Below, piece by piece: positions 1-5,675 of a stretch of DNA of 8,872 bases. Within the stretch, counting starts at the first letter, position 1; every line of letters starts with the position of its first letter. The stretch is from assembly GCA_019912505.1 (NCBI GenBank), contig JAIOIM010000474.1:1-8872 (forward strand), given 5' to 3'. The translations under genes and the position numbers were made by a program. Source of the DNA: Ignavibacteriaceae bacterium. Its GTDB lineage: Bacteria > Bacteroidota > Ignavibacteria > Ignavibacteriales > Ignavibacteriaceae. The notes beneath the pieces were generated by a model that searched no databases, was not told the DNA's origin, and worked only from the letters and a program-made list of their open reading frames with translations.

Positions 1-325
1 GTTTGTTTTCTCTAATCGTTATTTTCTCTTTATCTCTACCAAGCAGCATATCTTCCGGCGTAAGATAAGAGATAGCACTGTGCAAACGAGTTTGATTATA
101 ATAGTCAATATATTTTGCAATAATACTTATCGTATCATTCAGCGAGAGGAAGCTGTTAGTGCGAAGACATTCTACTCCGATAGAGCGGTGAAATCTTTCA
201 AGTTTCCCATTACTCTGCGGGTATGCAACGGAAGTTTTTATATGCGTAAGTTCGAGAAACTTAACAAACTTACGGACGTCTTTAGAAATAAATTGTCCGC
301 ATTCGCAAATTCGTGCCGCACCCAA
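1..325 (-). pseudogene. Transposase integrase-core C-terminal fragment (IS3/IS481-like), 5'-truncated
   Basis: The minus strand is open from an in-frame TAA at 326-328 to the left edge and encodes about 108 residues of a DDE integrase core (rve-type). Visible hallmarks are GQFISKD, then HIKTSVAYPQSNGKLERFH, whose Glu (codon 197-199) is the expected third catalytic acid, then IDYYNQTRLHSAISYLTPED near the C-terminus. The region that should carry the second catalytic Asp (usually DNGxQF) reads RICECGQF, so that Asp is missing and one or two residues seem lost. No start codon or N-terminal half exists upstream: the next gene's stop lies only 28 bases beyond the TAA. The 3' end is outside the window. 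This is a decayed insertion-sequence remnant rather than an active transposase. The family (IS3 versus IS481) cannot be settled from this piece. Confidence 0.8.
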
Positions 326-335
326 TTAGTTATGT

Positions 336-350
336 CCAAGCTTTGCTTGG
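336..350. repeat. Short palindrome between transposase remnant and T9SS-protein gene
   Basis: Perfect 6-base arms CCAAGC/GCTTGG surround a TTT (AAA on minus) loop. If one T (335) bulges, two more pairs (333-334 with 351-352) form. It starts three bases after the TGA of the minus-strand T9SS-protein gene, so it could act as a 3' hairpin for that transcript. On the minus strand it is followed by ACATAACTAA rather than a T tract, so a standard intrinsic terminator is not well supported. It may instead be a short interspersed palindrome or a scar of the insertion-sequence junction. Confidence 0.5.
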
Positions 351-353
351 CAC

Positions 354-2084
354 TCACTTCAACAATATCAGTTTTTTAGTTTGAGTAAACTTACCGCTGA
401 TTAATTTGTAGATATACATTCCGCTGGAAAGATTACTTGCTTCAAAAGTTGTTTCATGATAGCCGGCTGCAAGCTCATTATTTACTAATCTTGCAACTTC
501 TTCACCAAGATTATTATAAACACGAAGATCAACTAAACCGCTTTCCGGTAAACCAAACTTTATTGTAGTACTTGGGTTAAATGGATTTGGGTAATTCTGC
601 GATAGAGAATAAACGGTCGGTATTCCTTTATCTTCAATAGAATTATTTGTAGTAAGATCAACAGTAATAGTTTTTGAATATGCAAATGTCCCATCGTTGT
701 CTATTTGTTTTAGTCTGTAATCAATGCGAGTAAGATTAGGATTAAGATCAAGATTAAGAATATCTGTAAACGAATATTCTTTTGGTGAATTAGTTGTGCC
801 ATGACCTTCAACAAATCCGATTGTTTCCCATTCTCCATTCTCCATTCTCAATTCTACATTGAACCCGTAATTGTTTACTTCTGTTGCTGTTTCCCAATAG
901 AGTTCAACAGTTTCATTGGCAAGTTCGCCGGTGAATGAAACAAGTTCTACTGGTAGAGGGTCATTACCAAACTGGTATTCGTATGATCCTATATCTATCG
1001 TGCCTGCAGTACCATCGTTCTTATTTAACTTTCTGGAATATCCGTTTCCTCGGATATCATAAGTTTGGGAATTGTAGCTGTTGTTTCCGGCATCCACCGC
1101 AGGTGAATTCCCGACAAGCCTGTAATCGCCGTTATCCGCATCAACAAACAGTGGATCGGATGTAATGCTGTTGTTAGTCGTAGGGGAACTGTTCCCGGCA
1201 ACATCCCCACTTCCATTTCCATAGCATGAATTATTTAAGGTAAAGGCGCCGCCGCCGTTTACAAAAAGCTGATTCCCCTCAACAGTTGCTGTATTTCCCC
1301 ATATTATACAATTATTGAAATTTGGATTACCTGAGCTAGTTTTACGTATTCCACCTCCCCGTCCCGCACTGTTCCGTGTAAATGTAGTGTTGTTAAAAGT
1401 AGGCGAAGAAAAAGAATTATGCACACCGGCTCCGTATGGAGCAGTGTTCAGAATAAATAATGAATTAGTGACAATCGGTGATGAATCTAAGAGATTCATT
1501 CCACCGCCTGTATCATTTGATGAGTTTGATATAAACGTTGAGTTATTAATAGTAGGCGAAGAATTGTTATTATACATACCGCCGCCGTCGTTATGTGAAT
1601 CGCTTCCATCAGCATTTCCCCTGGTAATCGTAAAACCGTCAAGTATGGCTGTAGAATTAATTCCCGAAGGATGATAGAAAATATGGTAGCAGTTATCGGA
1701 ATTATCATCAATTGTTCCTATATCTCCGCTTAATATTGTTTCATTTACTCCTCCTAAGCCCATATCTGTTCTTTGAATCATGGCTGTTTCAGTTCCCGCA
1801 AAGCCGCCGTAAATACCAACGCCGTTTATCATTCTAAAATGATAAAAACGGGAAGTGTTTGTAAGATCATAAGCCGAACTTGGTTTATAAGTTCCTTTAG
1901 CAACCCATATTTCATCTCCTGAACTAGCTGCATCTAGAGCAGACTGAAGTGAACTGTATGCATCTGCCCAGCTGGATCCATCATTATTACCCCCGGCTGA
2001 TGAGTTAACGTAACGTGTGGTTTGCGCAATAATTGGCATTGATATTAAAAGAACCCCAAACAAAGTGGAAACACTCTTTTTCAT
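354..2084 (-). CDS. Secreted right-handed beta-helix protein with T9SS type A sorting domain
   Basis: 576 residues, predicted to be exported by Sec and then by the type IX system to the cell surface or medium. Residues 1-20 form a signal peptide (MKKS, hydrophobic core, cleavage near IIAQ). About residues 22-370 are a pectin-lyase-like parallel beta-helix. At least four coils of about 25 residues are visible around 165-265 (SSPTINNSTF, SSPIVTNSLF, SSPTFNNTTF, GNPNFNNCII), each followed by a Gly-rich turn. The helix ends in the choice-of-anchor Q pattern (DPLFVDADNGDYRLVGNSPAVDAG...DIGSYE). A beta-sandwich linker starts near residue 375 (LPVELVSFTGE) and precedes the sorting domain at 492-576, with NYPNPFNPST at 497-506 and a KKLILLK tail. 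The ATG at 2084 is supported by AAGGA nine bases upstream and by the signal peptide starting there. No catalytic residues are recognisable, so the substrate is unknown: adhesin, surface-layer or polysaccharide-binding roles are all possible. Confidence 0.9.
   Translation of the reverse strand: MKKSVSTLFGVLLISMPIIAQTTRYVNSSAGGNNDGSSWADAYSSLQSALDAASSGDEIWVAKGTYKPSSAYDLTNTSRFYHFRMINGVGIYGGFAGTETAMIQRTDMGLGGVNETILSGDIGTIDDNSDNCYHIFYHPSGINSTAILDGFTITRGNADGSDSHNDGGGMYNNNSSPTINNSTFISNSSNDTGGGMNLLDSSPIVTNSLFILNTAPYGAGVHNSFSSPTFNNTTFTRNSAGRGGGIRKTSSGNPNFNNCIIWGNTATVEGNQLFVNGGGAFTLNNSCYGNGSGDVAGNSSPTTNNSITSDPLFVDADNGDYRLVGNSPAVDAGNNSYNSQTYDIRGNGYSRKLNKNDGTAGTIDIGSYEYQFGNDPLPVELVSFTGELANETVELYWETATEVNNYGFNVELRMENGEWETIGFVEGHGTTNSPKEYSFTDILNLDLNPNLTRIDYRLKQIDNDGTFAYSKTITVDLTTNNSIEDKGIPTVYSLSQNYPNPFNPSTTIKFGLPESGLVDLRVYNNLGEEVARLVNNELAAGYHETTFEASNLSSGMYIYKLISGKFTQTKKLILLK
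829..856. repeat. Heptad tandem repeat inside the T9SS-protein gene
   Basis: Three exact CATTCTC units followed by a variant AATTCTA unit, 28 bases in all. On the coding (minus) strand the array reads as GAGAATG units and encodes about residues 410-419 (LRMENGEWE) of the beta-sandwich linker. Seven is not a multiple of three, so three units (21 bases) keep the frame while one or two would not. Its sequence resembles the AATTCTC step at the edge of the array near 7296-7337. Confidence 0.75.
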
Positions 2085-2119
2085 AATTTACATTCCTTCT
2101 ATTTATTTATAATATACTC

Positions 2120-2134
2120 GCAAATTTTATTTGC
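2120..2134. repeat. AT-rich palindrome in the leader of the T9SS-protein gene
   Basis: Six-base arms GCAAAT/ATTTGC around TTT, 36 bases upstream of the ATG at 2084. A related inverted repeat (GCAAA-GAAA-TTTGC) occurs at 2221-2234. It could be a hairpin in the 5' leader or a protein-binding site. Nothing in the sequence decides which. Confidence 0.4.
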
Positions 2135-2189
2135 TTACGAAATGGTATTAACTTAATGGGCAAGATACTTTCGGATAAGTAGTCTTGAC

Positions 2190-2207
2190 ATACCCAAATT
2201 TAGGTAT
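2190..2207. promoter_or_regulatory. Operator-like palindrome next to a TTGACA hexamer
   Basis: The 18-base sequence ATACCCAAATTTAGGTAT is an inverted repeat with one mismatched pair, the size expected for a dimeric repressor site. It abuts TTGACA (2185-2190) on the plus strand. A wider inverted pair, AAGATAC (2162-2168) and GTATCTT (2204-2210), surrounds it. The plus-strand -10 is poor (TATCTT at 14-base spacing) and the next plus gene starts only at 2808. The site lies 106 bases upstream of the minus-strand T9SS-protein gene, so control of that gene is equally possible. The regulator is unknown. Confidence 0.35.
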
Positions 2208-2329
2208 CTTTAAAAGAATTGCAAAGAAATTTGCATTTAGAACTGAGAATAGAGTTTATTGCTAATTGTAGCCCAATATTCTGCCCATTTTCTTTCAGAA
2301 AAGAGGGAGAAGTTTGAGAGAGAATTTCT

Positions 2330-2355
2330 CGCAGATACCGCAGATAGGCGCAGAG
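2330..2355. repeat. Degenerate 9-base cgcagat repeat
   Basis: CGCAGAT occurs at 2330-2336 and 2339-2345, with a decayed unit GCGCAGAG at 2348-2355, giving a 9-base period. Similar units recur at 2526-2534 and 2566-2572. They are roughly the inverse of the tccgtg units to the right (cacagat against cacggat), so the area could fold into long imperfect stems. Confidence 0.5.
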
Positions 2356-2371
2356 TATTTTAAGATTTATG

Positions 2372-2428
2372 ATCCTTTAGCTAACGGATTGATTTATGAT
2401 TTATGAATTATGATCGTTAGCTAACGGA
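2372..2428. repeat. Two copies of a TTAGCTAACGG palindrome in a 'tttatgat' simple repeat
   Basis: Copy 1 at 2372-2389 reads ATCCTTTAGCTAACGGAT, an 18-base palindrome with one mismatched pair. Copy 2 contains the perfect 12-base palindrome CGTTAGCTAACG at 2415-2426, followed by GA. Both sit after 'tttatgat' or 'attatgat', and between them lies only a short gatttatgatttatgaatt repeat. The pattern looks like the same short palindrome placed twice into one simple repeat. An implied common form is ATCCGTTAGCTAACGGAT. Confidence 0.6.
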
Positions 2429-2454
2429 ATGAAATTTGATTTCAACTGATGCTT

Positions 2455-2529
2455 TCCGTGTAAATCCGTGCAATCCGTGTCGTCCGTGTGCTATTTTCTC
2501 TTTCTTAATCGTGGCGTGTTAATTGCGCA
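2455..2529. repeat. tccgtg repeat module, copy A (no inserts)
   Basis: TCCGTG occurs at 2455, 2465, 2474 and 2483 (spacing 10, 9, 9), followed by tgctatttt and then gcgtgttaattgcgc. The same order of parts recurs in copy B at 2599-2700, so the two are diverged direct repeats. Copy A lacks the GC-rich inserts present in B. Confidence 0.6.
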
Positions 2530-2545
2530 CAGATTTACGCTGATA

Positions 2546-2565
2546 ACCACGCCCGAGGCGGGCAA
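2546..2565. repeat. GC-rich short palindromic insert 1
   Basis: About 20 GC-rich bases within AT-rich repeat DNA. The core GCCCG-AGG-CGGGC (2551-2563) forms a 5-base-pair hairpin with a 3-base loop. It interrupts the cacagat/cgcagat series between 'tgata' and 'gcgcagat'. It shares a CGCCC start and a CAA end with inserts 2 and 3. Confidence 0.55.
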
Positions 2566-2605
2566 GCGCAGATGTACACTGTACTATTATAAAACTCTTC
2601 CGTGC

Positions 2606-2626
2606 ATGCTCGCCCTCTGTCGCGAC
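2606..2626. repeat. GC-rich short palindromic insert 2
   Basis: About 21 bases between two tccgtg units of copy B. Its inner ends TCGC (2610-2613) and GCGA (2622-2625) are complementary. Contains CGCCC and is followed by CAA, as in inserts 1 and 3. Confidence 0.55.
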
Positions 2627-2645
2627 AATCCGTGCAATCCGTGTC

Positions 2646-2664
2646 TACCCGCCCCCGGCGCGGC
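2646..2664. repeat. GC-rich short palindromic insert 3
   Basis: About 19 bases between two tccgtg units of copy B. The core CGCC-CCC-GGCG (2650-2660) is self-complementary. Starts TACCCGCCC and runs into CAA, like insert 2 (TGCTCGCCC...CAA). Confidence 0.55.
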
Positions 2665-2753
2665 AATCCGTGTGTTATTTTTACGGGGTGTTAATAGTGC
2701 TCAAATTTATTTTAGAGATTAACAAAAAAAACCAACCCTCAGCATCTACACAA

Positions 2754-2774
2754 TTTTTACTTTTTCCTTTTTCC
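2754..2774. repeat. T-rich heptad run ahead of the lipocalin gene
   Basis: Three 7-base units, TTTTTAC, TTTTTCC, TTTTTCC, ending 33 bases before the lipocalin start. The TTTTTAC unit also occurs in the array at 7296-7337, which suggests one repeat family. The run lies where the lipocalin promoter or 5' leader must be. Confidence 0.55.
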
Positions 2775-2807
2775 TTAGTAACTTTAAACAAAGAAAAGAG
2801 AACAAAA

Positions 2808-3341
2808 ATGAAACTACTACTCATCATGCTAATACCGGTTTTAGCATTTGCACAGCAAAAAAACATTTCTACAGTCGACAAAGTTGATCTTTCAAAATAC
2901 CTCGGTTTGTGGTACGAGATAGCGCGAATCCCAAACAGCTTTCAGGATGACTGTGTAAACGGCACAACAGCAAAATATTCGCTTATGAATAACGGTGACA
3001 TAAAAGTTATAAACAGTTGTATGGAAGCTGACGGCGGATTGAATATAGCCGAAGGTGTAGCGCGAGTGGTGGATAAAAAAACAAATTCAAAGCTTGAAGT
3101 CAGCTTTGTTAGTTTGTTCGGCTGGCATTTGTTCTGGGGCGATTATTGGATAATAGGTTTAGACGATAATTACAAATGGGCAGTCATCGGGCACCCGAAA
3201 AGAAAATATGGATGGATTTTAAGCCGCACCCCTAAGCTTGATGAAACCACTATGACAGCGATAAACAAAATATTATTCGCCAACGGTTACGATCCGCAAA
3301 AATTTGTAAAAAGTGAACAAATGAATGTTGGAAATAAATAA
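2808..3341 (+). CDS. blc: Blc-family bacterial lipocalin, exported
   Basis: 177 residues. Lipocalins of this family bind lipids or fatty acids in a beta-barrel and are linked to envelope maintenance. The sequence has the family's main landmarks: the GxW motif in KYLGLWYEIAR (G33, W35), the TAKYSL strand (54-59), and the C-terminal WILSRTP motif (136-142), all close to E. coli Blc. The signal peptide MKLLLIMLIPVLAFA is followed by QQ, so cleavage by signal peptidase I fits. There is no lipobox Cys, unlike E. coli Blc, which is an outer-membrane lipoprotein; this form should be soluble periplasmic or secreted. C49 and C71 could form a disulfide. The open frame extends upstream to an ATG at 2670, but 2808 is chosen because the signal peptide starts there and the upstream part translates repeat DNA. 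The ribosome site is weak (AAGAGAA). It stands alone and converges on maeB. Confidence 0.88.
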   Translation: MKLLLIMLIPVLAFAQQKNISTVDKVDLSKYLGLWYEIARIPNSFQDDCVNGTTAKYSLMNNGDIKVINSCMEADGGLNIAEGVARVVDKKTNSKLEVSFVSLFGWHLFWGDYWIIGLDDNYKWAVIGHPKRKYGWILSRTPKLDETTMTAINKILFANGYDPQKFVKSEQMNVGNK

Positions 3342-3361
3342 GCAAAAGTAAAATGATTTTT

Positions 3362-3403
3362 GATGAAACAAATACGGGCACACTTATAAAAATGTACCCG
3401 CAT
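3362..3403 (-). terminator. Intrinsic terminator of maeB
   Basis: Eleven-base arms at 3393-3403 and 3372-3382 enclose a 10-base AT-rich loop, 10 bases after the maeB stop. Read as minus-strand RNA, all eleven positions pair (nine Watson-Crick, two G-U), and the stem is followed by UUUGUUUC. Read as plus-strand RNA the same two positions are A/C mismatches and no T run follows. It is therefore oriented for maeB rather than for the converging lipocalin gene. Confidence 0.7.
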
Positions 3404-3413
3404 AAATTGAAGA

Positions 3414-5675
3414 TTACTGTTTTGCTTCTTTGTGAAGAGCGTCCACAACCGCTATTGCTGTCATATTAATTATATCATCAACAGAGGCACCTCTTTGCAA
3501 TACGTGCACTGCTTTTTTTGTGCCCTGAAGAATGGGACCTATAACCGTTGCCCCGCCTATTCTTGCCATTAACTTGTATGCTATGTTTCCGGCATCTAAC
3601 GTAGGAAAGATTAAAACATTTGCGTTACCCTTTAAGGTTGTAAATGGAAAATCTTTTTCAAGTAATTTAGGAACTACCGCTGTATCTGCCTGCATTTCAC
3701 CGTCTATTTTTAAATCAGGGCGAAGTTTTTTTACAATAGTTGCGGCTTCTTTTACTTTTATTGATTCGGGATACGGTGCGCTGCCGAAGTTGCTGAAAGA
3801 TAACAAAGCTACCTTAGGATCAATATCAAACGCTTTTACCGTTTCTGCCGAGCCAATTGCAATCTCCGCTAATTGTTCTGCCGTAGGATTAACATTAACG
3901 GTACAATCGGCAAAAAAGTAAACATCTTTTTTTGCAGCTACAATGTACATACCGGAGACAACTTTAAAGCCTTCGCGAACGCCAATACATTGAAGCGCCG
4001 GGCGTATAGTTTCTGGATAATGAGTAGTGTACCCGCTTATAAGTGCATCGGCATCACCCAAGGCAACCATCATCGAACCGAAATAAATTGTCTCAAGCAT
4101 CTGTTCGTTTACATTTCGCCGTGTTGCACCTTTACGTTGACGTTTTTCATAGAACGCTTTTATATATCGGCTTCTATCGGGTGAAACAGCAGGATCTATA
4201 ATCTGGAACTCAGCACTGTCATACTCAAGCTGTTTTATCAATACTTTTATTTTTTCTTCGTTGCCAAGCAAAATCGGTTTTGCTATTCCTTCTGAAAAAG
4301 CGGCATGGGCAGCGCGGACAATCTGCTCTTCCTCGCCTTCCGGGTAAACAACTTTACGCGGGTTCTTCTGAGCTTTATGAATCATCACGCGTATAACTTC
4401 TTTTGAAAGTCCAAGTCGTTCTTTTAATTCTTCCTCGTAGGCAAGCCAATCTGTAATTGGTTGTTTTGCAACGCCGGTTTCGATAGCTGCTTTTGCAACT
4501 GCCGGGGCAACATACCAAAGCACGCGCGGATCAAAAGGTTTTGGAATAATATATTCTGTTCCGAAAGAAAATTCTTCTCCGCCGTAAGCGTTAATAACCA
4601 TTTCCGGAACTTTTTCTCTTGCGAGTTCCGAAAGTGCTTTAACGGCAGCCATCTTCATTTCTTCATTTATGGCGGTAGCTCTTACATCAAGCGCACCACG
4701 GAAAATAAACGGAAAGCCGAGTACATTATTTACCTGGTTTGGAAAATCGCTGCGGCCTGTAGCCATAATTAAATCTTTTCTTACAGAGACGGCTTCATCG
4801 TACATAATTTCCGGGTCAGGGTTTGCCATAGCAAAAATGATAGGGTTAGGAGCCATCGATTTTACCATCGCTTTAGTCATAATGCCGCCAACGGAAAGAC
4901 CGACAAAAACATCACAACCGTTTATGGCATCGGCAAGACTTGCGAATTGTTTATCGGTTGCAAATAAATCTTTATACTTGTTTAGGTCTTTTCTATCTTT
5001 TGTAATTGCTCCTTTTGAATCGAACATTACAATGTTTTCGTTTTTTACACCGGCGCGCATATAAAGCTTGCAGCACGAAATAGCCGCTGCGCCCGCACCG
5101 TTAACTACCACCTTAACTTCATCAAGTTTTTTTCCGGCAATTTCAACGGCATTTATTAACGCCGCGCATGATATAATTGCAGTTCCGTGCTGGTCATCAT
5201 GGAAAACAGGAATATTCATCGACGCTTTTAATGTTTCTTCTATCTCAAAACATTCGGGGGCTTTTATGTCTTCAAGATTTATTCCGCCAAAAGTGGGCTC
5301 TAAAAGTTCTACAGCTCGTATAATTTCTTTTGAGTCGTGACTTCTTAATTCGATATCAAATACATCGATGTCGGCGAATCTCTTGAATAGAACACCTTTA
5401 CCTTCCATGACAGGTTTCCCTGCTTCCGGACCGATATTACCCAAACCGAGTACAGCGGTTCCGTTAGTAACAACAGCAACAAGGTTTCCCTTTGCCGTAT
5501 ATTTATAAACATCTTCAACATTTTTTTCAATTGCGCGGCATGGTTCCGCAACACCCGGCGTATATGCCAACGATAAATCCCTTGATGTTAAACAAGGTTT
5601 GGTAGGTACTACCTCTACCTTTCCTTTTCTTCCTTCGTTGTGATAACGGAGTGCTTCTTCAACACTTATTTTCAT
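3414..5675 (-). CDS. maeB: NADP-dependent malic enzyme with C-terminal phosphotransacetylase-like domain
   Basis: 753 residues, close to E. coli MaeB (759). Cytosolic; oxidatively decarboxylates malate to pyruvate and CO2 with formation of NADPH, linking the TCA cycle to pyruvate. About residues 1-425 are the malic enzyme part: LAYTPGVAEPC with the expected catalytic Tyr38; the block GTAVLGLGNIG-PEAGKPVMEGKG with Lys93; the metal ligands E135-D136 in NLEDIKAPE and D161 in FHDDQHGTA; and the dinucleotide-binding GAGAAA at 193-198. From about residue 430 (NPRKVVYPEGEEEQIVRAA) to the end it is phosphotransacetylase-like. In this enzyme class that domain is known as regulatory (acetyl-CoA sensing) rather than catalytic. 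The ATG at 5675 has GGGAG six bases upstream. Both domains look complete. Its 309-base leader and own terminator suggest a single-gene transcript. Cofactor preference (NADP versus NAD) is inferred from the hybrid architecture. Confidence 0.96.
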   Translation of the reverse strand: MKISVEEALRYHNEGRKGKVEVVPTKPCLTSRDLSLAYTPGVAEPCRAIEKNVEDVYKYTAKGNLVAVVTNGTAVLGLGNIGPEAGKPVMEGKGVLFKRFADIDVFDIELRSHDSKEIIRAVELLEPTFGGINLEDIKAPECFEIEETLKASMNIPVFHDDQHGTAIISCAALINAVEIAGKKLDEVKVVVNGAGAAAISCCKLYMRAGVKNENIVMFDSKGAITKDRKDLNKYKDLFATDKQFASLADAINGCDVFVGLSVGGIMTKAMVKSMAPNPIIFAMANPDPEIMYDEAVSVRKDLIMATGRSDFPNQVNNVLGFPFIFRGALDVRATAINEEMKMAAVKALSELAREKVPEMVINAYGGEEFSFGTEYIIPKPFDPRVLWYVAPAVAKAAIETGVAKQPITDWLAYEEELKERLGLSKEVIRVMIHKAQKNPRKVVYPEGEEEQIVRAAHAAFSEGIAKPILLGNEEKIKVLIKQLEYDSAEFQIIDPAVSPDRSRYIKAFYEKRQRKGATRRNVNEQMLETIYFGSMMVALGDADALISGYTTHYPETIRPALQCIGVREGFKVVSGMYIVAAKKDVYFFADCTVNVNPTAEQLAEIAIGSAETVKAFDIDPKVALLSFSNFGSAPYPESIKVKEAATIVKKLRPDLKIDGEMQADTAVVPKLLEKDFPFTTLKGNANVLIFPTLDAGNIAYKLMARIGGATVIGPILQGTKKAVHVLQRGASVDDIINMTAIAVVDALHKEAKQ

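Larger units (their letters stand above)
2599..2700. repeat. tccgtg repeat module, copy B (carrying two inserts)
   Basis: TCCGTG occurs at 2599, 2629, 2638 and 2667. If about 21 bases at 2606-2626 and 19 bases at 2646-2664 are removed, the remaining series aligns unit for unit with copy A, including the trailing tgttattttt and gggtgttaatagtgctc. This makes A behave like the uninterrupted site and B like the filled site. Confidence 0.6.
2085..2807. other. Long gene-free repeat-rich spacer
   Basis: I see no credible gene here. It separates two divergent genes, so it must hold both of their promoters. Parts: an AT-rich leader of the minus-strand gene with a palindrome at 2120-2134; an operator-like palindrome at 2190-2207; a cgcagat run at 2330-2355; a 'tttatgat' simple repeat with two TTAGCTAACGG palindromes (2372-2428); a tccgtg module (2455-2529); a cacagat/cgcagat stretch broken by a GC-rich insert (2526-2576); a second tccgtg module with two GC-rich inserts (2599-2700); and a T-rich heptad run just ahead of the lipocalin gene. 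Open frames across it (for example 2468-2722) translate low-complexity repeat sequence and are not genes. Confidence 0.7.

Noticed and set aside
336..350. Palindrome as a standard intrinsic terminator of the T9SS-protein gene
   Set aside because: The stem is well placed but no T tract follows it on the minus strand, so it is listed only as a repeat.
80..379. 99-codon plus-strand open frame
   Set aside because: It is the reverse-strand shadow of the transposase fragment, which has clear integrase-core motifs on the minus strand.
2455..2672. Possible CRISPR-like array
   Set aside because: Units are 6-7 bases with a 9-10 base period, there are no unique spacers of regular length, and no cas genes are nearby.
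2468..2722. Open frame of 84 codons on the plus strand
   Set aside because: It lies wholly in the tccgtg and GC-rich repeat modules, has no ribosome site, and its translation is low-complexity repeat sequence with no recognisable domain.
2670..2807. Upstream ATG extending the lipocalin by 46 residues
   Set aside because: The extension translates repeat and T-rich spacer DNA and would bury a clear signal peptide that starts at the ATG at 2808.
3532..5340. Several plus-strand open frames of 90-131 codons
   Set aside because: All lie antisense to maeB, which is complete and conserved; none has a recognisable domain or ribosome site.
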